DNA of 51,978 nucleotides from an uncultured Pseudomonadota bacterium (GTDB lineage: Bacteria > Pseudomonadota > Gammaproteobacteria > Steroidobacterales > Steroidobacteraceae), in the NCBI GenBank assembly GCA_903898785.1, contig CAIUGU010000267.1, forward strand, positions 1 to 51,978, written 5' to 3'. This document shows, one piece after another, positions 9,176 to 18,176 of this stretch (position 1 is its first letter; the number at the start of each line of letters is the position of its first letter). Under the pieces are notes generated by a model. The model worked only from the letters and a program-made list of their open reading frames with translations. It was not told the origin of the DNA and searched no databases. The position numbers and the translations under genes were made by a program.

Positions 9176-9784
9176 ATGCATCACGACGATAACTTCAGGC
9201 AGGGTCGGCGGCTGCTCGTCGGCGCCATTGCCTCCGCACCCCTTCTTGTCGTCGGCGACAATCTGCGCGCCGCCACCCGCGGCAGCATCGCTCCAACGCC
9301 AGCGTGCCACGATGACGATGAACCGACCCCCCGCCAGACGGAGGGTCCGTTCTTCAAGAGCGAGTCTCCGCAGCGCCAACGACTGCGCGAGCCCGGCATG
9401 GCAGGCCGCCCGCTCGCCGTATCAGGGGTCGTCTTGTCGACCGCCTGCGTCCCGATCGCGGGTGCGAAGCTCGATTTCTGGCGGTGCGACCACGACGGAG
9501 ACTACGACAACCGCGGGTTTGTGCTGCGAGGCCATCAGTTCACGGACGCGGAGGGCCGCTACTTCCTGGAAACGATCGAGCCTGCGCTGTATCCGGGTCG
9601 TACCCGACACATCCACGTCAAGGTACAGGCGCCACATCAGCGGGTGCTGACCACGCAGCTCTATTTCCCGGGCGAGTCCCGCAACCAGCGCGACCGGATC
9701 TTCGACAGCCGGACGCTGATGGAGATCGTGCGCGAACCTTCCGGGCTGCGTGGCCGCTTCGACTTCGTGCTGACGATCGGCTAG
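9176..9784 (+). CDS. Exported intradiol ring-cleavage dioxygenase-like protein
   Basis: 202 residues from the ATG at 9176, supported by GAAGGA 8 bases upstream. The N-terminus has an Arg pair and a hydrophobic stretch (RRLLVGAIASAPLLVV), possibly a Tat-type signal. The core matches the protocatechuate 3,4-dioxygenase beta-type fold: QTEGPFF, then the iron ligands Tyr110 (GDYDN), Tyr139 (LYPGRT), His145 and His147 (RHIHVKV), followed by TTQLYFPGE. All four Fe(III) ligands are present, so it may be active. Family members of this short, exported kind are usually uncharacterised, and the true aromatic substrate is unknown. The stop overlaps that of the convergent GNAT gene by 4 bases. Confidence 0.85.
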   Translation: MHHDDNFRQGRRLLVGAIASAPLLVVGDNLRAATRGSIAPTPACHDDDEPTPRQTEGPFFKSESPQRQRLREPGMAGRPLAVSGVVLSTACVPIAGAKLDFWRCDHDGDYDNRGFVLRGHQFTDAEGRYFLETIEPALYPGRTRHIHVKVQAPHQRVLTTQLYFPGESRNQRDRIFDSRTLMEIVREPSGLRGRFDFVLTIG

Positions 9785-10365
9785 AGGGATGCGGCGGGCT
9801 GCACGATGGCCGGCGCACTCCACACCCAGCGCACGACGTCATCGCCGTGCAGGTCCGTGAAGGTGCGCTCGCGCCGGAACCCGAGCCGGTGGACGAGCCT
9901 TGATGAGGGCTGGTTGTCCGGAACGATGTGTGCGACAACCTGCTGCACGGCGCCGCTCGCTGCCGCGAGCTTGAGCAACTGCCCGATCGCCACGGTCGCA
10001 ATGCGCTGGCCGCGTTGCCCGGGCGCGATGCCGTAGCTGATCTCCACCTCACCTCGGGCGGGCACGGTCTTGAACCGGCAGCTGCCGAGGATGGCAGCGC
10101 GCGACTTCGACACGATGAGAAAGGGCACGCACCAGAACAATGGCGTGCCGGTATCGACCCCGGCAAGCGCGAGCGTCGCCACATGACCCGGTGGCAACGC
10201 GCCGGCGAAGACCGCCATGCCCGTCTCGACCGGCTCGCCAGCCGCAATCTGCCTGAGTTCGACGACGCCCATCTGCACGAGGGCGATGTCCTCCGAGGCG
10301 GCTTCCAGTGGCATGGTCGGTAGGCTGTCCAGCAACCGCTCCTCAAGGCGCGGTGGCGCCTCCAC
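9781..10365 (-). CDS. GNAT family N-acetyltransferase
   Basis: Up to 194 residues. The acetyl-CoA binding part is recognisable: a beta-strand EVEISYGIAP, the phosphate loop GQRGQRIATVAI, and the C-terminal VPDNQPSSRLVHRLGFRRERTF, typical of RimJ/RimL-like acetyltransferases. The start is uncertain: a GTG at 10365 lies inside the end of the outer-membrane factor gene (23-base overlap), and an ATG at 10314 is the alternative. It could be cotranscribed with the pump operon, but no functional link is evident. Substrate unknown. Confidence 0.8.
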   Translation of the reverse strand: MEAPPRLEERLLDSLPTMPLEAASEDIALVQMGVVELRQIAAGEPVETGMAVFAGALPPGHVATLALAGVDTGTPLFWCVPFLIVSKSRAAILGSCRFKTVPARGEVEISYGIAPGQRGQRIATVAIGQLLKLAAASGAVQQVVAHIVPDNQPSSRLVHRLGFRRERTFTDLHGDDVVRWVWSAPAIVQPAASL

Positions 10366-11749
10366 CCAGGGCCAGCGCCAGGCTCACCGAGTTCGTCAAC
10401 GCATCGCGCTGCGCGCCGACCAGGGCGATCTGGGACTGATAGAGATTGCGCCGCACATCGAGCAGATCGAGATAGGCGATCTCGCCGGCTGCATAGCGCA
10501 GCTCGGACAACTCGGCCGCGCGGGCGAGCGCCGAAGCCTGATCCGCCGTGGTCTGCCGAATGCCACCGAGCAGTTCCTGACCTTTAAGCGCGTCAAGCAC
10601 ATCGCGGAACGCATTCTGCACGGTCCGCACGTATTCAGCCTGCCGCTGCTGCTGCAGCGCATTGGCACGTTCCACGGCAGCACGCAGCCGCCCCGCCTGG
10701 AACACGGGCTGCAACAGGCCTGCTGCGAGCGACCATTGTTCCGCGGGATCGGTGAACAGGTCGGCCAGCTCCTGGCTCGCGGATCCGTAACTGCCCGTCA
10801 GGTTGATGCTCGGAAACAGCCCTGTCCGCGCGACGCCGATGTCTGCTGCGGCAGCCGCGAGCGCGGCTTCCGCGGAACGGATGTCAGGCCGGCGCTCCAG
10901 CACGCTCGACGGCAGGGCCGGTGATAGCAGCGGGGCAGCCGGCAAGGTCCCCGCCACGAGCGAGACTTCTGTCAGCTCCTTCGGCGAGCGTCCGAGCAAC
11001 ACGCCGAGCGCATGTATCCGCTGGGCGACCTCAAGCTCGAACTGCTGTGCCGAAATAGCGGAGGCTGCTGCCTCGGCTTCGGTACGTCGCAAAGTCGCCT
11101 CGTCACTCTCGCCTGCGTCGTAACGGATCTTCTCGAGGCCGACGGACTCGCGGCGCGCAGCCAGCGTTTCCCGTGCCCGATCCAGCTGCTGCCGGGCGGC
11201 GATCAGCGAAAAATACCCGCGGGCAACGTCGCCGGTGAGACTCAGGCGCACCGCATCGCGGTCGAACTCGGAAGCGAGCAGCCGCGCCCTCGCGGCCTCG
11301 CTGCCACGTGCATAGCGACCCCACAGGTCCAGCTCGTACGTGACGACGCCCTGCGCCGAAAAGCTGTCGCGGGCGACACCGGGATCCGGCGACTGTCCCG
11401 CCAGCACGCTGTCGAAGCGCCGCGCCGCATTGCCTTCGATGCTCACCCCCGGCGAGCGATTCGAGTTCGCCTGCCGCAGCGCCGACCGGGACTCGAGGAC
11501 GCGCGCAGCGGCCAGCGCAGCATCCGCGTTGTGCGCCAACGCTTCCTCCATCAGCTGGTCCAGCGTGGAATCGCCGAAGACACTCCACCAGCGATCAGCC
11601 AAGGGCGACGCCTGCGCCGTCGTTGCAGGCAGGGCCTCCGGCAATGGCAATGCCGGCTTGTCGATCGCGACCCGCGAGACGATGCAACCGCCGAGCACCA
11701 GCGGCAGCAGCACCAGCACTCCAGAACGGAACAAGCGTAAATCAGCCAT
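10343..11749 (-). CDS. Outer-membrane efflux lipoprotein, NodT/OprM type
   Basis: 468 residues, starting at the ATG at 11747-11749 that overlaps the end of the pump gene in ATGGCTGA. The signal ends in a lipobox LVLGGC, so it is a lipoprotein. Two TolC-family repeats are seen, with the ADRWWSVFGDSTLDQL and LERRPDIRSAEAALAAAAADIGVARTGLFPS-type motifs of the NodT family and long coiled-coil helices. It should form the trimeric exit channel of the tripartite pump encoded upstream in the operon. The RND pair further right has no own channel gene and might share this one (inference). Confidence 0.93.
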   Translation of the reverse strand: MADLRLFRSGVLVLLPLVLGGCIVSRVAIDKPALPLPEALPATTAQASPLADRWWSVFGDSTLDQLMEEALAHNADAALAAARVLESRSALRQANSNRSPGVSIEGNAARRFDSVLAGQSPDPGVARDSFSAQGVVTYELDLWGRYARGSEAARARLLASEFDRDAVRLSLTGDVARGYFSLIAARQQLDRARETLAARRESVGLEKIRYDAGESDEATLRRTEAEAAASAISAQQFELEVAQRIHALGVLLGRSPKELTEVSLVAGTLPAAPLLSPALPSSVLERRPDIRSAEAALAAAAADIGVARTGLFPSINLTGSYGSASQELADLFTDPAEQWSLAAGLLQPVFQAGRLRAAVERANALQQQRQAEYVRTVQNAFRDVLDALKGQELLGGIRQTTADQASALARAAELSELRYAAGEIAYLDLLDVRRNLYQSQIALVGAQRDALTNSVSLALALGGGATAP

Positions 11750-14700
11750 GGGGCACCTCCGCCACGTCCGCCTTTCCTGCTGCAGCGGCGTCCGGCGCCT
11801 TGCGGTCTCCCCACGACGCGATCCAACGGAAGAACAGCGGTATGAACAAGGTGGCAACGAAGGTCGCCATCAGCATGCCGCCGATGACGCCGGTGCCGAT
11901 GGAGTGGCGGCTGGCCGCGCCCGCACCGGTGCTGATGGCCAGCGGCGCGACGCCGAGGATGAACGCGAGCGACGTCATGATGATCGGCCGGAAACGCAGC
12001 CGGGCTGCCTCCACCGCGGCGTCGGCATATGACATGCCCTCCGCATGTTTCATCATCGCGAACTCCACGATCAGGATGGCGTTCTTGGCAGCGAGTCCGA
12101 TCAGCGTCACGAGCCCGATCTGGAAGTAGATGTCGTTCTGCAGGCCGCGCAAAGCCACCGCCGCCACTGCTCCGAACACGGCGAACGGCACCGCAAGGAT
12201 CACGGCAAGCGGCAAGGTCCAGCGCTCGTACTGTGCTGCGAGAATCAGGAAGACCATCAGCACCGCCAGCAGGAAGATGCCCACCGTGGAGTCCCCCGCG
12301 ATCTTCTCCTGGTACGAGGTACCCGCCCATGTCAGCACGTAGCCCGCCGGCAACGTCTCGGCCGCGACCCTTTCCATGAGGTCGAGTGCCTGTCCGGAAC
12401 TGTAGCCGGGCGCGGGATTGCCGATCACCTTCGCGGCAGGGAACACATTGAAGCGCTCCATGATCTCGGGCCCCGTGTCCTCGTGGATGCTGGCAACTGC
12501 AGTCAGCGGCACCAGCGCGCCTTTGGAGGACCGCACATAGACATCGCGGATGTCCTGTGCGTGCGCACGGAACTCTGCCTCGGACTGCAGGTATACACGG
12601 AACACACGACCCGACTTGTTGAAGTCGTTCACGTACAGCGCGCCGAACGTGCTCTGCAGTGTATCGAAGATCTCCGTCACCGGAATGCCGAGGCTCTTGG
12701 CTTTCTCGCGATCGAGCTCGATGCGCATCTGCGGCACACTTGCGCTGAACGTTGTCTGCACGCCCGCCAGCTCAGGACGACCCGCGGTAGCAGCAATCAG
12801 CTGCTGGGTCGCCGCTTCGAGGGCCTTCGGGTCGCTGCTGGTCTTCGCCTGCACATAGCCCTCGAAGCCGCCGGTCGTGCTCAGACCCTGGATGGGCGGC
12901 GGCTCGAAGGCCAGCACGAACGCATCCTTGATGGTCGCCCCGAAGCCGAAGATGCCGCCGACGACCGCTGCAGGCGAAGACTCCGGCCCCGTGCGCTTGT
13001 CCCAGTCATCGAGGGCGAGCCAGATGGCACCGGTATTGGTCCGGAGGGCGAAGGTCAGCAGATCCATTCCGGCGAAGCCGATAGAGTCGGAAACCGCAGG
13101 AACGGTGGCCGTGTACCCCATGATCTGGTCGACCACTTTCTCGGTGCGGGACAGGGAAGCGGCGTCCGGCAGAATGGGCAAAGCCAGCACATACCCCTGG
13201 TCTTCGTTTGGCGCGAGCGTGTTCGGCACGAGCCTGAACAAGCCGGCGGTCGCCACGAGCAACGCGGCAAACAGGGCAACCGCCAGCGTCGCGTGGCGCA
13301 ACAGGTAACGCACACCGCCGGTATACCTGCCTGTCACTCGAGCAAACCAGTCGTTGAATCGCGCGAAGAACCCGTGGACGCTCGCATGCTCCGGGCGCAG
13401 CAGGGAGGCGCAAAGGGCCGGTGTCAGTGTCAGCGCCACGAAACCCGAGATCACGACCGACACGGCAATGGTGACCGCGAACTGCCGATACATCTCGCCG
13501 ACCAGGCCGCCGAGGAACGCCACAGGGAGGAACACTGCACACAGCACGAGCACGATGGCGATCACGGGCCCGGTCACTTCCTTCATCGCCTTCACGGTGG
13601 CATCCGCCGGGGACAGATGCTCGGTGGTCATGATGCGTTCGACGTTCTCGAGCACGACGATGGCATCGTCGACGACGATGCCGATCGCCAGCACCATGCC
13701 GAACAGCGTCAGCGTGTTGATGGAGAAGCCGAGCAGGTACATGACGCTCAGTGCACCGATCAGCGACACGGGGACGGCGAGCATGGGAATCAGCGTGGCC
13801 CGCCAGTTCTGCAGGAACAGGAACACGACGGCGAATACGAGCAGCATCGCCTCGGCCAGCGTCTTCAGCACCTCGTTGATCGACACCTCGATGTAGGTGG
13901 TGGTGTCATAGGGAATATCGAACGCGAGGCCTTCCGGAAACGCCGCAGACAGCTCCTGCATGCGCGCTTCCACGGCGCGGCCGACGTCGAGCGCGTTCGC
14001 GCCGGACTGCAGGAAGATCGCGATCGGGATGGCCTCCATGCCGTTCTGCTTGGAGACGAAGTCGTAGTCCCGGGAGCCCAGCTCGACGCGCGCCACGTCC
14101 TTGAGCCTCACCACGGCGCCCGTCTCGGTCGTACGCACGACGATCTCGGCGAACTGGGCGGGATCGGAGAAGCGACCCTGTGCGGTCACCGCAAACGTGA
14201 AATCGACGCCGTTGCCCGTCGGCTCCTGTCCGACGCGGCCTGCAGCGAACTGTGAGTTCTGCTCGCGGATGGCGGCGGCGACTTCAGCCGTCGTCAACCC
14301 CAGCTGCGCAAGCCGGTCGGGCTGCAGCCAGATGCGGATGGCGTAGTCCTTGGCGCCGAACATCTGGACGTTGCCGATGCCCGGGATGCGCTTCAGCTCA
14401 TCAAGCACGTTGAGCAGCGTGTAGTTGCTTATGAACAGCGAGTCGTACCGTTTGTCGGGCGATGAAATCGTGATGAGCTGCAGGATGTCATTCGAGGCCT
14501 TCACGACGGTGACGCCCTGGCGCCGGACTTCTTCCGGCAGCAGCGGCAGCGCAGCCTGCACCCGGTTGTTCACGTTGATGGCCGCGAGGTCGGGATCCGT
14601 GCCGACGGCAAACGTCACGTTGATCGACAGCGAGCCCGAGCCCGAACTGATCGAGTTCATGTACAGCATGCTCTCGACGCCGTTGATCTGCTGTTCGAGC

Positions 14701-14894
14701 GGCACGGCAACACTGTCCGACAGCGTCTCTGCCGTCGCACCGGGATAGAAGGCGGAGACCGACACGGTCGGTGGCAGGATCGCGGGGTACTGCGCCACGG
14801 GCAGGCTGCGCAAGGAAGCGAGGCCGGCGATGACGATGAACGCCGACAGCACACCCGCGAGGATGGGCCGCTTGATGAAGACCGAGGAGATCAT
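11742..14894 (-). CDS. RND multidrug efflux permease, HAE1 (AcrB/MexB-like)
   Basis: 1050 residues, the normal length. Proton-driven inner-membrane pump, trimeric. It begins FIKRPILAGVLSAFIVIAG as in AcrB-type proteins. The proton-relay aspartates are in GIVVDDAIVVLENVERIM near residue 405, and the relay lysine in GLAAKNAILIVEFAMMKHAEGM. The periplasmic loops include the GDSTVGIF and ATRHSIGTG-type segments of the family. Overlaps its adaptor gene by 4 bases (ATGA) and its channel gene by 8, so the order is tetR-adaptor-pump-channel. Substrates cannot be read from sequence. Confidence 0.96.
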   Translation of the reverse strand: MISSVFIKRPILAGVLSAFIVIAGLASLRSLPVAQYPAILPPTVSVSAFYPGATAETLSDSVAVPLEQQINGVESMLYMNSISSGSGSLSINVTFAVGTDPDLAAINVNNRVQAALPLLPEEVRRQGVTVVKASNDILQLITISSPDKRYDSLFISNYTLLNVLDELKRIPGIGNVQMFGAKDYAIRIWLQPDRLAQLGLTTAEVAAAIREQNSQFAAGRVGQEPTGNGVDFTFAVTAQGRFSDPAQFAEIVVRTTETGAVVRLKDVARVELGSRDYDFVSKQNGMEAIPIAIFLQSGANALDVGRAVEARMQELSAAFPEGLAFDIPYDTTTYIEVSINEVLKTLAEAMLLVFAVVFLFLQNWRATLIPMLAVPVSLIGALSVMYLLGFSINTLTLFGMVLAIGIVVDDAIVVLENVERIMTTEHLSPADATVKAMKEVTGPVIAIVLVLCAVFLPVAFLGGLVGEMYRQFAVTIAVSVVISGFVALTLTPALCASLLRPEHASVHGFFARFNDWFARVTGRYTGGVRYLLRHATLAVALFAALLVATAGLFRLVPNTLAPNEDQGYVLALPILPDAASLSRTEKVVDQIMGYTATVPAVSDSIGFAGMDLLTFALRTNTGAIWLALDDWDKRTGPESSPAAVVGGIFGFGATIKDAFVLAFEPPPIQGLSTTGGFEGYVQAKTSSDPKALEAATQQLIAATAGRPELAGVQTTFSASVPQMRIELDREKAKSLGIPVTEIFDTLQSTFGALYVNDFNKSGRVFRVYLQSEAEFRAHAQDIRDVYVRSSKGALVPLTAVASIHEDTGPEIMERFNVFPAAKVIGNPAPGYSSGQALDLMERVAAETLPAGYVLTWAGTSYQEKIAGDSTVGIFLLAVLMVFLILAAQYERWTLPLAVILAVPFAVFGAVAAVALRGLQNDIYFQIGLVTLIGLAAKNAILIVEFAMMKHAEGMSYADAAVEAARLRFRPIIMTSLAFILGVAPLAISTGAGAASRHSIGTGVIGGMLMATFVATLFIPLFFRWIASWGDRKAPDAAAAGKADVAEVPHG

Positions 14895-16078
14895 GCGGGA
14901 TCCTTCGCACGCGGCTCAAGCGGCTGTGCTGCCGCCTCGCGTGCCACCGGCTCGGCCGGAACTGCCGTCACCGGTGCACCCGGGGCCACTTTCATGACGC
15001 CTTCGACGATGTAGCGCTCACCCGCTCCCAGCCCCTGCGTGATGACGACCTGCTCGTCTGCCCCGCGCCCCATCTGCACCGGCCGGAAGCTGGCAGCCTC
15101 GTTCGCGTCGATGACCCAGACGAAAGCGCCCTGCGGGCTCATCATCACGGCCTTGCGCGGAATGGCAACGACATCCTCGAGCGCGACGCCGTCGACACGG
15201 ACGCGCACGAACTGACCCGGCAGCAGCGCGCCCTGCTTGTTCGGCAGCACTGCGCGGGCGATGACGGTACCCGATGCAGACTCGACGGCATTGTCGATGA
15301 ACGTCACCGGCGCCTTTTCGGGATGCTCCCCGGTGCCGAGTAGCAGCGTAACGAGCAGGTTCTTGCGTGTGGCCTGGTCCGCAAGGCGTGCCCGCAACAG
15401 CGCGGCTTCTTGTTCGGGTAGGGAGAACTCGATGTAGAGCGGATCCGTCTGCACGATGCGCGTCAACAGGCTGGTCTCGCCACCGGCTTGCACCAGGCTG
15501 CCTTCCGAGCGCACTTCACGGCTGGTCAAACCGGAGATCGGGGCGCGCACGGACGTGTAGCCTAGATCGAGCTCAGCCGATTTCAATCGGGCTTCCGCCG
15601 CCGCGACGCGAGCCGCCGCGACTTCATAGGCTGAAACGGCTTCGTCCCGCTGACGTTGGCTGACGGCATTCTTGTCGTAGAGCGGCACGATGCGATCGCG
15701 GTTGCGGGTGGCTTCGTCGAGGCTGGCCCGTTCCACACCGAGTTCGCCTCGAGCCTGTGCCACTGCGGCGCGATAGGGCTCGGGATCGATCTGGAACAGC
15801 ACGTCGCCGGCCTTGACGGCACTGCCCTCGACGAAGCGGCGCGCCTCGAGGATGCCGGTGACGCGGGCGCGCACTTCCACTTCCCGCGACCCGACGGCGC
15901 GGGCGGTATACGTCAACTGCAGGGGCAAAGGGGCCGAGGCGGCCGTCGCGACGGCGACTTCAGGTTTCGGCATGCCGCCAGCCGGCTGCGCGCCACCCTG
16001 GCCACAGCCAGCGAGCGAGAACAACGAGGCAGACACGATCGCAAGGGCGATCGCACGAGGCACGCGGGAAGTCGTCAT
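14891..16078 (-). CDS. RND efflux periplasmic adaptor lipoprotein
   Basis: 395 residues from the ATG at 16076-16078, which overlaps the tetR stop in ATGA. A lipoprotein signal ends LFSLAGC. Typical membrane-fusion order follows: beta-barrel start REVEVRARVTGIL, lipoyl half with GSAVKAGDVLFQIDPEPYRAAV, a helical hairpin, the second lipoyl half YTSVRAPISGLTS, then the barrel and membrane-proximal domains with VAIPRKAVMMSPQGAFVWV. It bridges the pump and the outer-membrane channel. A longer open frame reaches 16378, but it runs through the tetR gene in another frame. Confidence 0.95.
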   Translation of the reverse strand: MTTSRVPRAIALAIVSASLFSLAGCGQGGAQPAGGMPKPEVAVATAASAPLPLQLTYTARAVGSREVEVRARVTGILEARRFVEGSAVKAGDVLFQIDPEPYRAAVAQARGELGVERASLDEATRNRDRIVPLYDKNAVSQRQRDEAVSAYEVAAARVAAAEARLKSAELDLGYTSVRAPISGLTSREVRSEGSLVQAGGETSLLTRIVQTDPLYIEFSLPEQEAALLRARLADQATRKNLLVTLLLGTGEHPEKAPVTFIDNAVESASGTVIARAVLPNKQGALLPGQFVRVRVDGVALEDVVAIPRKAVMMSPQGAFVWVIDANEAASFRPVQMGRGADEQVVITQGLGAGERYIVEGVMKVAPGAPVTAVPAEPVAREAAAQPLEPRAKDPA

Positions 16079-16689
16079 GAAGGCACCTGCTGTGAATCCG
16101 GGTTTGCGGGGTCCTGGGCCGAAGCCGGGGTACAGGACTCGTCCGCGAGCTGGAGCAGCGAATGGATCACGGCGTCGCGCTGCTCGGGAGTGAAAGGGGA
16201 AATGCGCAAGGCCTCGCGCAGCATCAGGCCATCGACCGCCAGCGACACGATGGCCTTGCGCTCGAACGCCCCGGGCCAGTCGGCGAGCTCGTTCGTGTAG
16301 TCGGCAAGGCACTGACGGAACATGGCAACGAGCGCCGGATCGTTGGCGGCCGCAGTGAGGAGGGCGGCGCCCTGGCAATGGTCGGTCACCGGTGGGCAGA
16401 GCACGCCGAGCACGCTGGCCTTGAGGTCCGCAGCCGGCTCGTCAGGCAGGCGTGCACGCGCTTCGCGCCGGGCGGACTCGGACGTCTGCAGAAAGCGCTC
16501 GCCCATTGCCAGCAGCAACGCTTCCTTCGACGGGAAGTGGTAAAGCAGTCCGCCCTTGCTGACCCCTGCGGCTTGCGCCACTTGCTCCAGCGTGAAATTA
16601 CCGGCACCGAGCGACATGGAGAGCTGGCCGACGGCGTCCAGGATGCGGTCGCGAATCGAGCTGAGATGGGGTTGCGGGAGAGTGAACAT
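16075..16689 (-). CDS. TetR family repressor of the adjacent RND operon
   Basis: 204 residues. N-terminal helix-turn-helix with ILDAVGQLSMSLGAGNFTLEQVAQAAGVSKGGLLYHF, the classic TetR pattern, and a C-terminal part resembling the TetR_C_37-type ligand domain (CPPVTDHCQGAALLTAAAND). First gene of the pump operon, overlapping the adaptor start by 4 bases, so it is likely to control its own operon from the palindrome at 16722-16737. Inducer unknown. Confidence 0.92.
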   Translation of the reverse strand: MFTLPQPHLSSIRDRILDAVGQLSMSLGAGNFTLEQVAQAAGVSKGGLLYHFPSKEALLLAMGERFLQTSESARREARARLPDEPAADLKASVLGVLCPPVTDHCQGAALLTAAANDPALVAMFRQCLADYTNELADWPGAFERKAIVSLAVDGLMLREALRISPFTPEQRDAVIHSLLQLADESCTPASAQDPANPDSQQVPS

Positions 16690-16721
16690 GCGGAGGGCCC
16701 GGATAAGTAGAAGCCGCAGTC

Positions 16722-16737
16722 TACCGTCCAGCCGGTA
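16722..16737. promoter_or_regulatory. Candidate TetR operator upstream of the RND operon
   Basis: TACCG-N6-CGGTA, a perfect inverted repeat with 5-bp arms, 33 bases upstream of the tetR ATG. Position and symmetry fit an autoregulatory operator covering the operon promoter; spaced TACCG/CGGTA arms are of the kind seen for TetR regulators of RND pumps. No clear -35/-10 pair could be assigned around it. Confidence 0.55.
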
Positions 16738-16744
16738 CAGCTCA

Positions 16745-16930
16745 AGTTAAATTTGCTGCGTCGCACATTCTATTTGGTTTGGTCCGTCCGCGGTTGGCAT
16801 CGCTTTCTTGGGCATGGATAGCGCCAGTTTCCGCACCGAGAACTCAACCAGAGCGAACACAATCCTATATATTGAAAGATATTCTTTAATAATTTCTTAT
16901 CTTCATCAAAAGGATAGCGGGAAACCCTCG
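16745..16930. other. AT-rich non-coding patch between macB-type gene and tetR
   Basis: The stretch from about 16850 to 16920 is far richer in A and T than anything nearby, with TATATATTGAAAG and TTTAATAATTTC blocks. Flanking genes both read leftwards, so this is downstream of nothing on the plus strand and upstream of tetR on the minus strand. It may supply promoter or UP-type sequence for the pump operon or be a foreign scrap. A 63-residue open frame across it lacks a ribosome site. Confidence 0.45.
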
Positions 16931-16976
16931 ACCCACCGGCTGGACCAGCAGGCTTTCGCAACGCAGCAGAAGAAGG

Positions 16977-18176
16977 TCATTCCGCCCGCAGCGCGTTGAC
17001 GGGTTCCAGCCTCGCGGCATTGGCAGCGGGCAGGATGCCGGCGACCAAACCAATGACGATGGCAAGCACCTCGGCCAGCACGATGAAGCCGGGCGCGTAG
17101 CTCACGGGCAGCGAAGGCACCGCCAGATCGAGCATGCCCGCGATGCCGAGGCCGACCGCGAGCCCCAGGACGCCGCCGACGGCGGACAGGAACATCGCCT
17201 CGATGAGGAACAGTGCGAGGATCTGCTTCTTCTCCGCCCCCAACGCGCGCAACAGGCCGATTTCCGCAGTCCGTTCGCGCACGCCGATGATCATGATCGT
17301 GAAGATCCCGACGCCGCCGACCAGCAGCGAGATGCTGCCGAGCGCACCGACCGCGAATGTCAGCACCGACAGCACCGACCCGAGCGAATCGAGCATCTGC
17401 TGCTGCGTCGTGATCGTGAAGTCCTCGGAGCGATGGCGCGCCGTCAGGATCGCCGAGATCGAGTCGACGACCTCTGCCAGCGGGGCATCCTCGCCGTAGA
17501 GCACATGCGCCTCGAACAGGCTCGTGCGATTGAACAGCGCGAGCCCGAGCGTCGCAGGCACATACACCGTGTCGTCGAGGTCGAAGCCGAGCGTCGTGCC
17601 CTTCGAGTCCATGACGCCGACGACACGGTAGCGCTGCCCGCCGACCCGTATCGTCTGGCCGATCGCCCCCTGCCCCCCGAACAGCTCGCTGTGCATTCGC
17701 GAGCCGAGCACGGCCAGCGCGCGCGGTGCGCGAGGGTCATCCTCGGGCAGGAAGGTCCCGTCGGCGACCGTGAAGCGCAACACTTCCGCAAACCTCGGTC
17801 CGACGCCGTACACGGTGGTGCGGCGCTTGCGGCCGGCGAATTCCACCTCGGCATTGCCCTGCACCACGGGGTCGGCCGCCAGCACGTAGGGCGCGCGGTT
17901 GAGCGCATCCACATCGTCGACAGTCAGGGGTCGGACGGAATTGAGCGCACCGAGGGAACCGCCGAACGTCTGCGTCTTCCCCGGGGTCACCGAGATGATG
18001 TTGGTGCCGAACTGCGTGAACTCCGACAGCACGAAGCGGTGCACGCCTTCGCCGATGGACGTCAGCAGCACGACGGCCGTGACGCCGATGGCAATGCCCA
18101 GCGCCGTCAGTCCGGCCCGCAACCGGTGCGACGTCACCGAACTCGCCGTCAGCCGCAGCAGGTCCGCGGTACGCAT
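16977..18176 (-). CDS. MacB-type ABC exporter permease (second of pair)
   Basis: 399 residues from the ATG at 18174-18176, whose A is shared with the TAA of the preceding gene (TAATG). N-terminal transmembrane helix SHRLRAGLTALGIAIGVTAVVLLTSIGEG, a long periplasmic MacB_PCD domain with QFGTNIISVTPG, then the FtsX domain with three C-terminal helices (GGVGIFTIMIIGVRERTAEIGLLRALGAEKKQ-type coupling loop). Ends PAANAARLEPVNALRAE, the family signature. Works with the ATPase and adaptor encoded upstream as a mechanotransmission-type exporter. No cargo is evident. Confidence 0.93.
   Translation of the reverse strand: MRTADLLRLTASSVTSHRLRAGLTALGIAIGVTAVVLLTSIGEGVHRFVLSEFTQFGTNIISVTPGKTQTFGGSLGALNSVRPLTVDDVDALNRAPYVLAADPVVQGNAEVEFAGRKRRTTVYGVGPRFAEVLRFTVADGTFLPEDDPRAPRALAVLGSRMHSELFGGQGAIGQTIRVGGQRYRVVGVMDSKGTTLGFDLDDTVYVPATLGLALFNRTSLFEAHVLYGEDAPLAEVVDSISAILTARHRSEDFTITTQQQMLDSLGSVLSVLTFAVGALGSISLLVGGVGIFTIMIIGVRERTAEIGLLRALGAEKKQILALFLIEAMFLSAVGGVLGLAVGLGIAGMLDLAVPSLPVSYAPGFIVLAEVLAIVIGLVAGILPAANAARLEPVNALRAE

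Noticed and set aside
12045-14255. Plus-strand 736-residue frame opposite the first RND pump gene
   Set aside because: It is a long antisense shadow typical of high-GC coding DNA; rich in His, Arg and Gln with no domain.
16808-16999. 63-residue plus-strand frame across the AT-rich patch
   Set aside because: No ribosome site, codon use unlike neighbours, and the end runs into the antisense of the permease gene.
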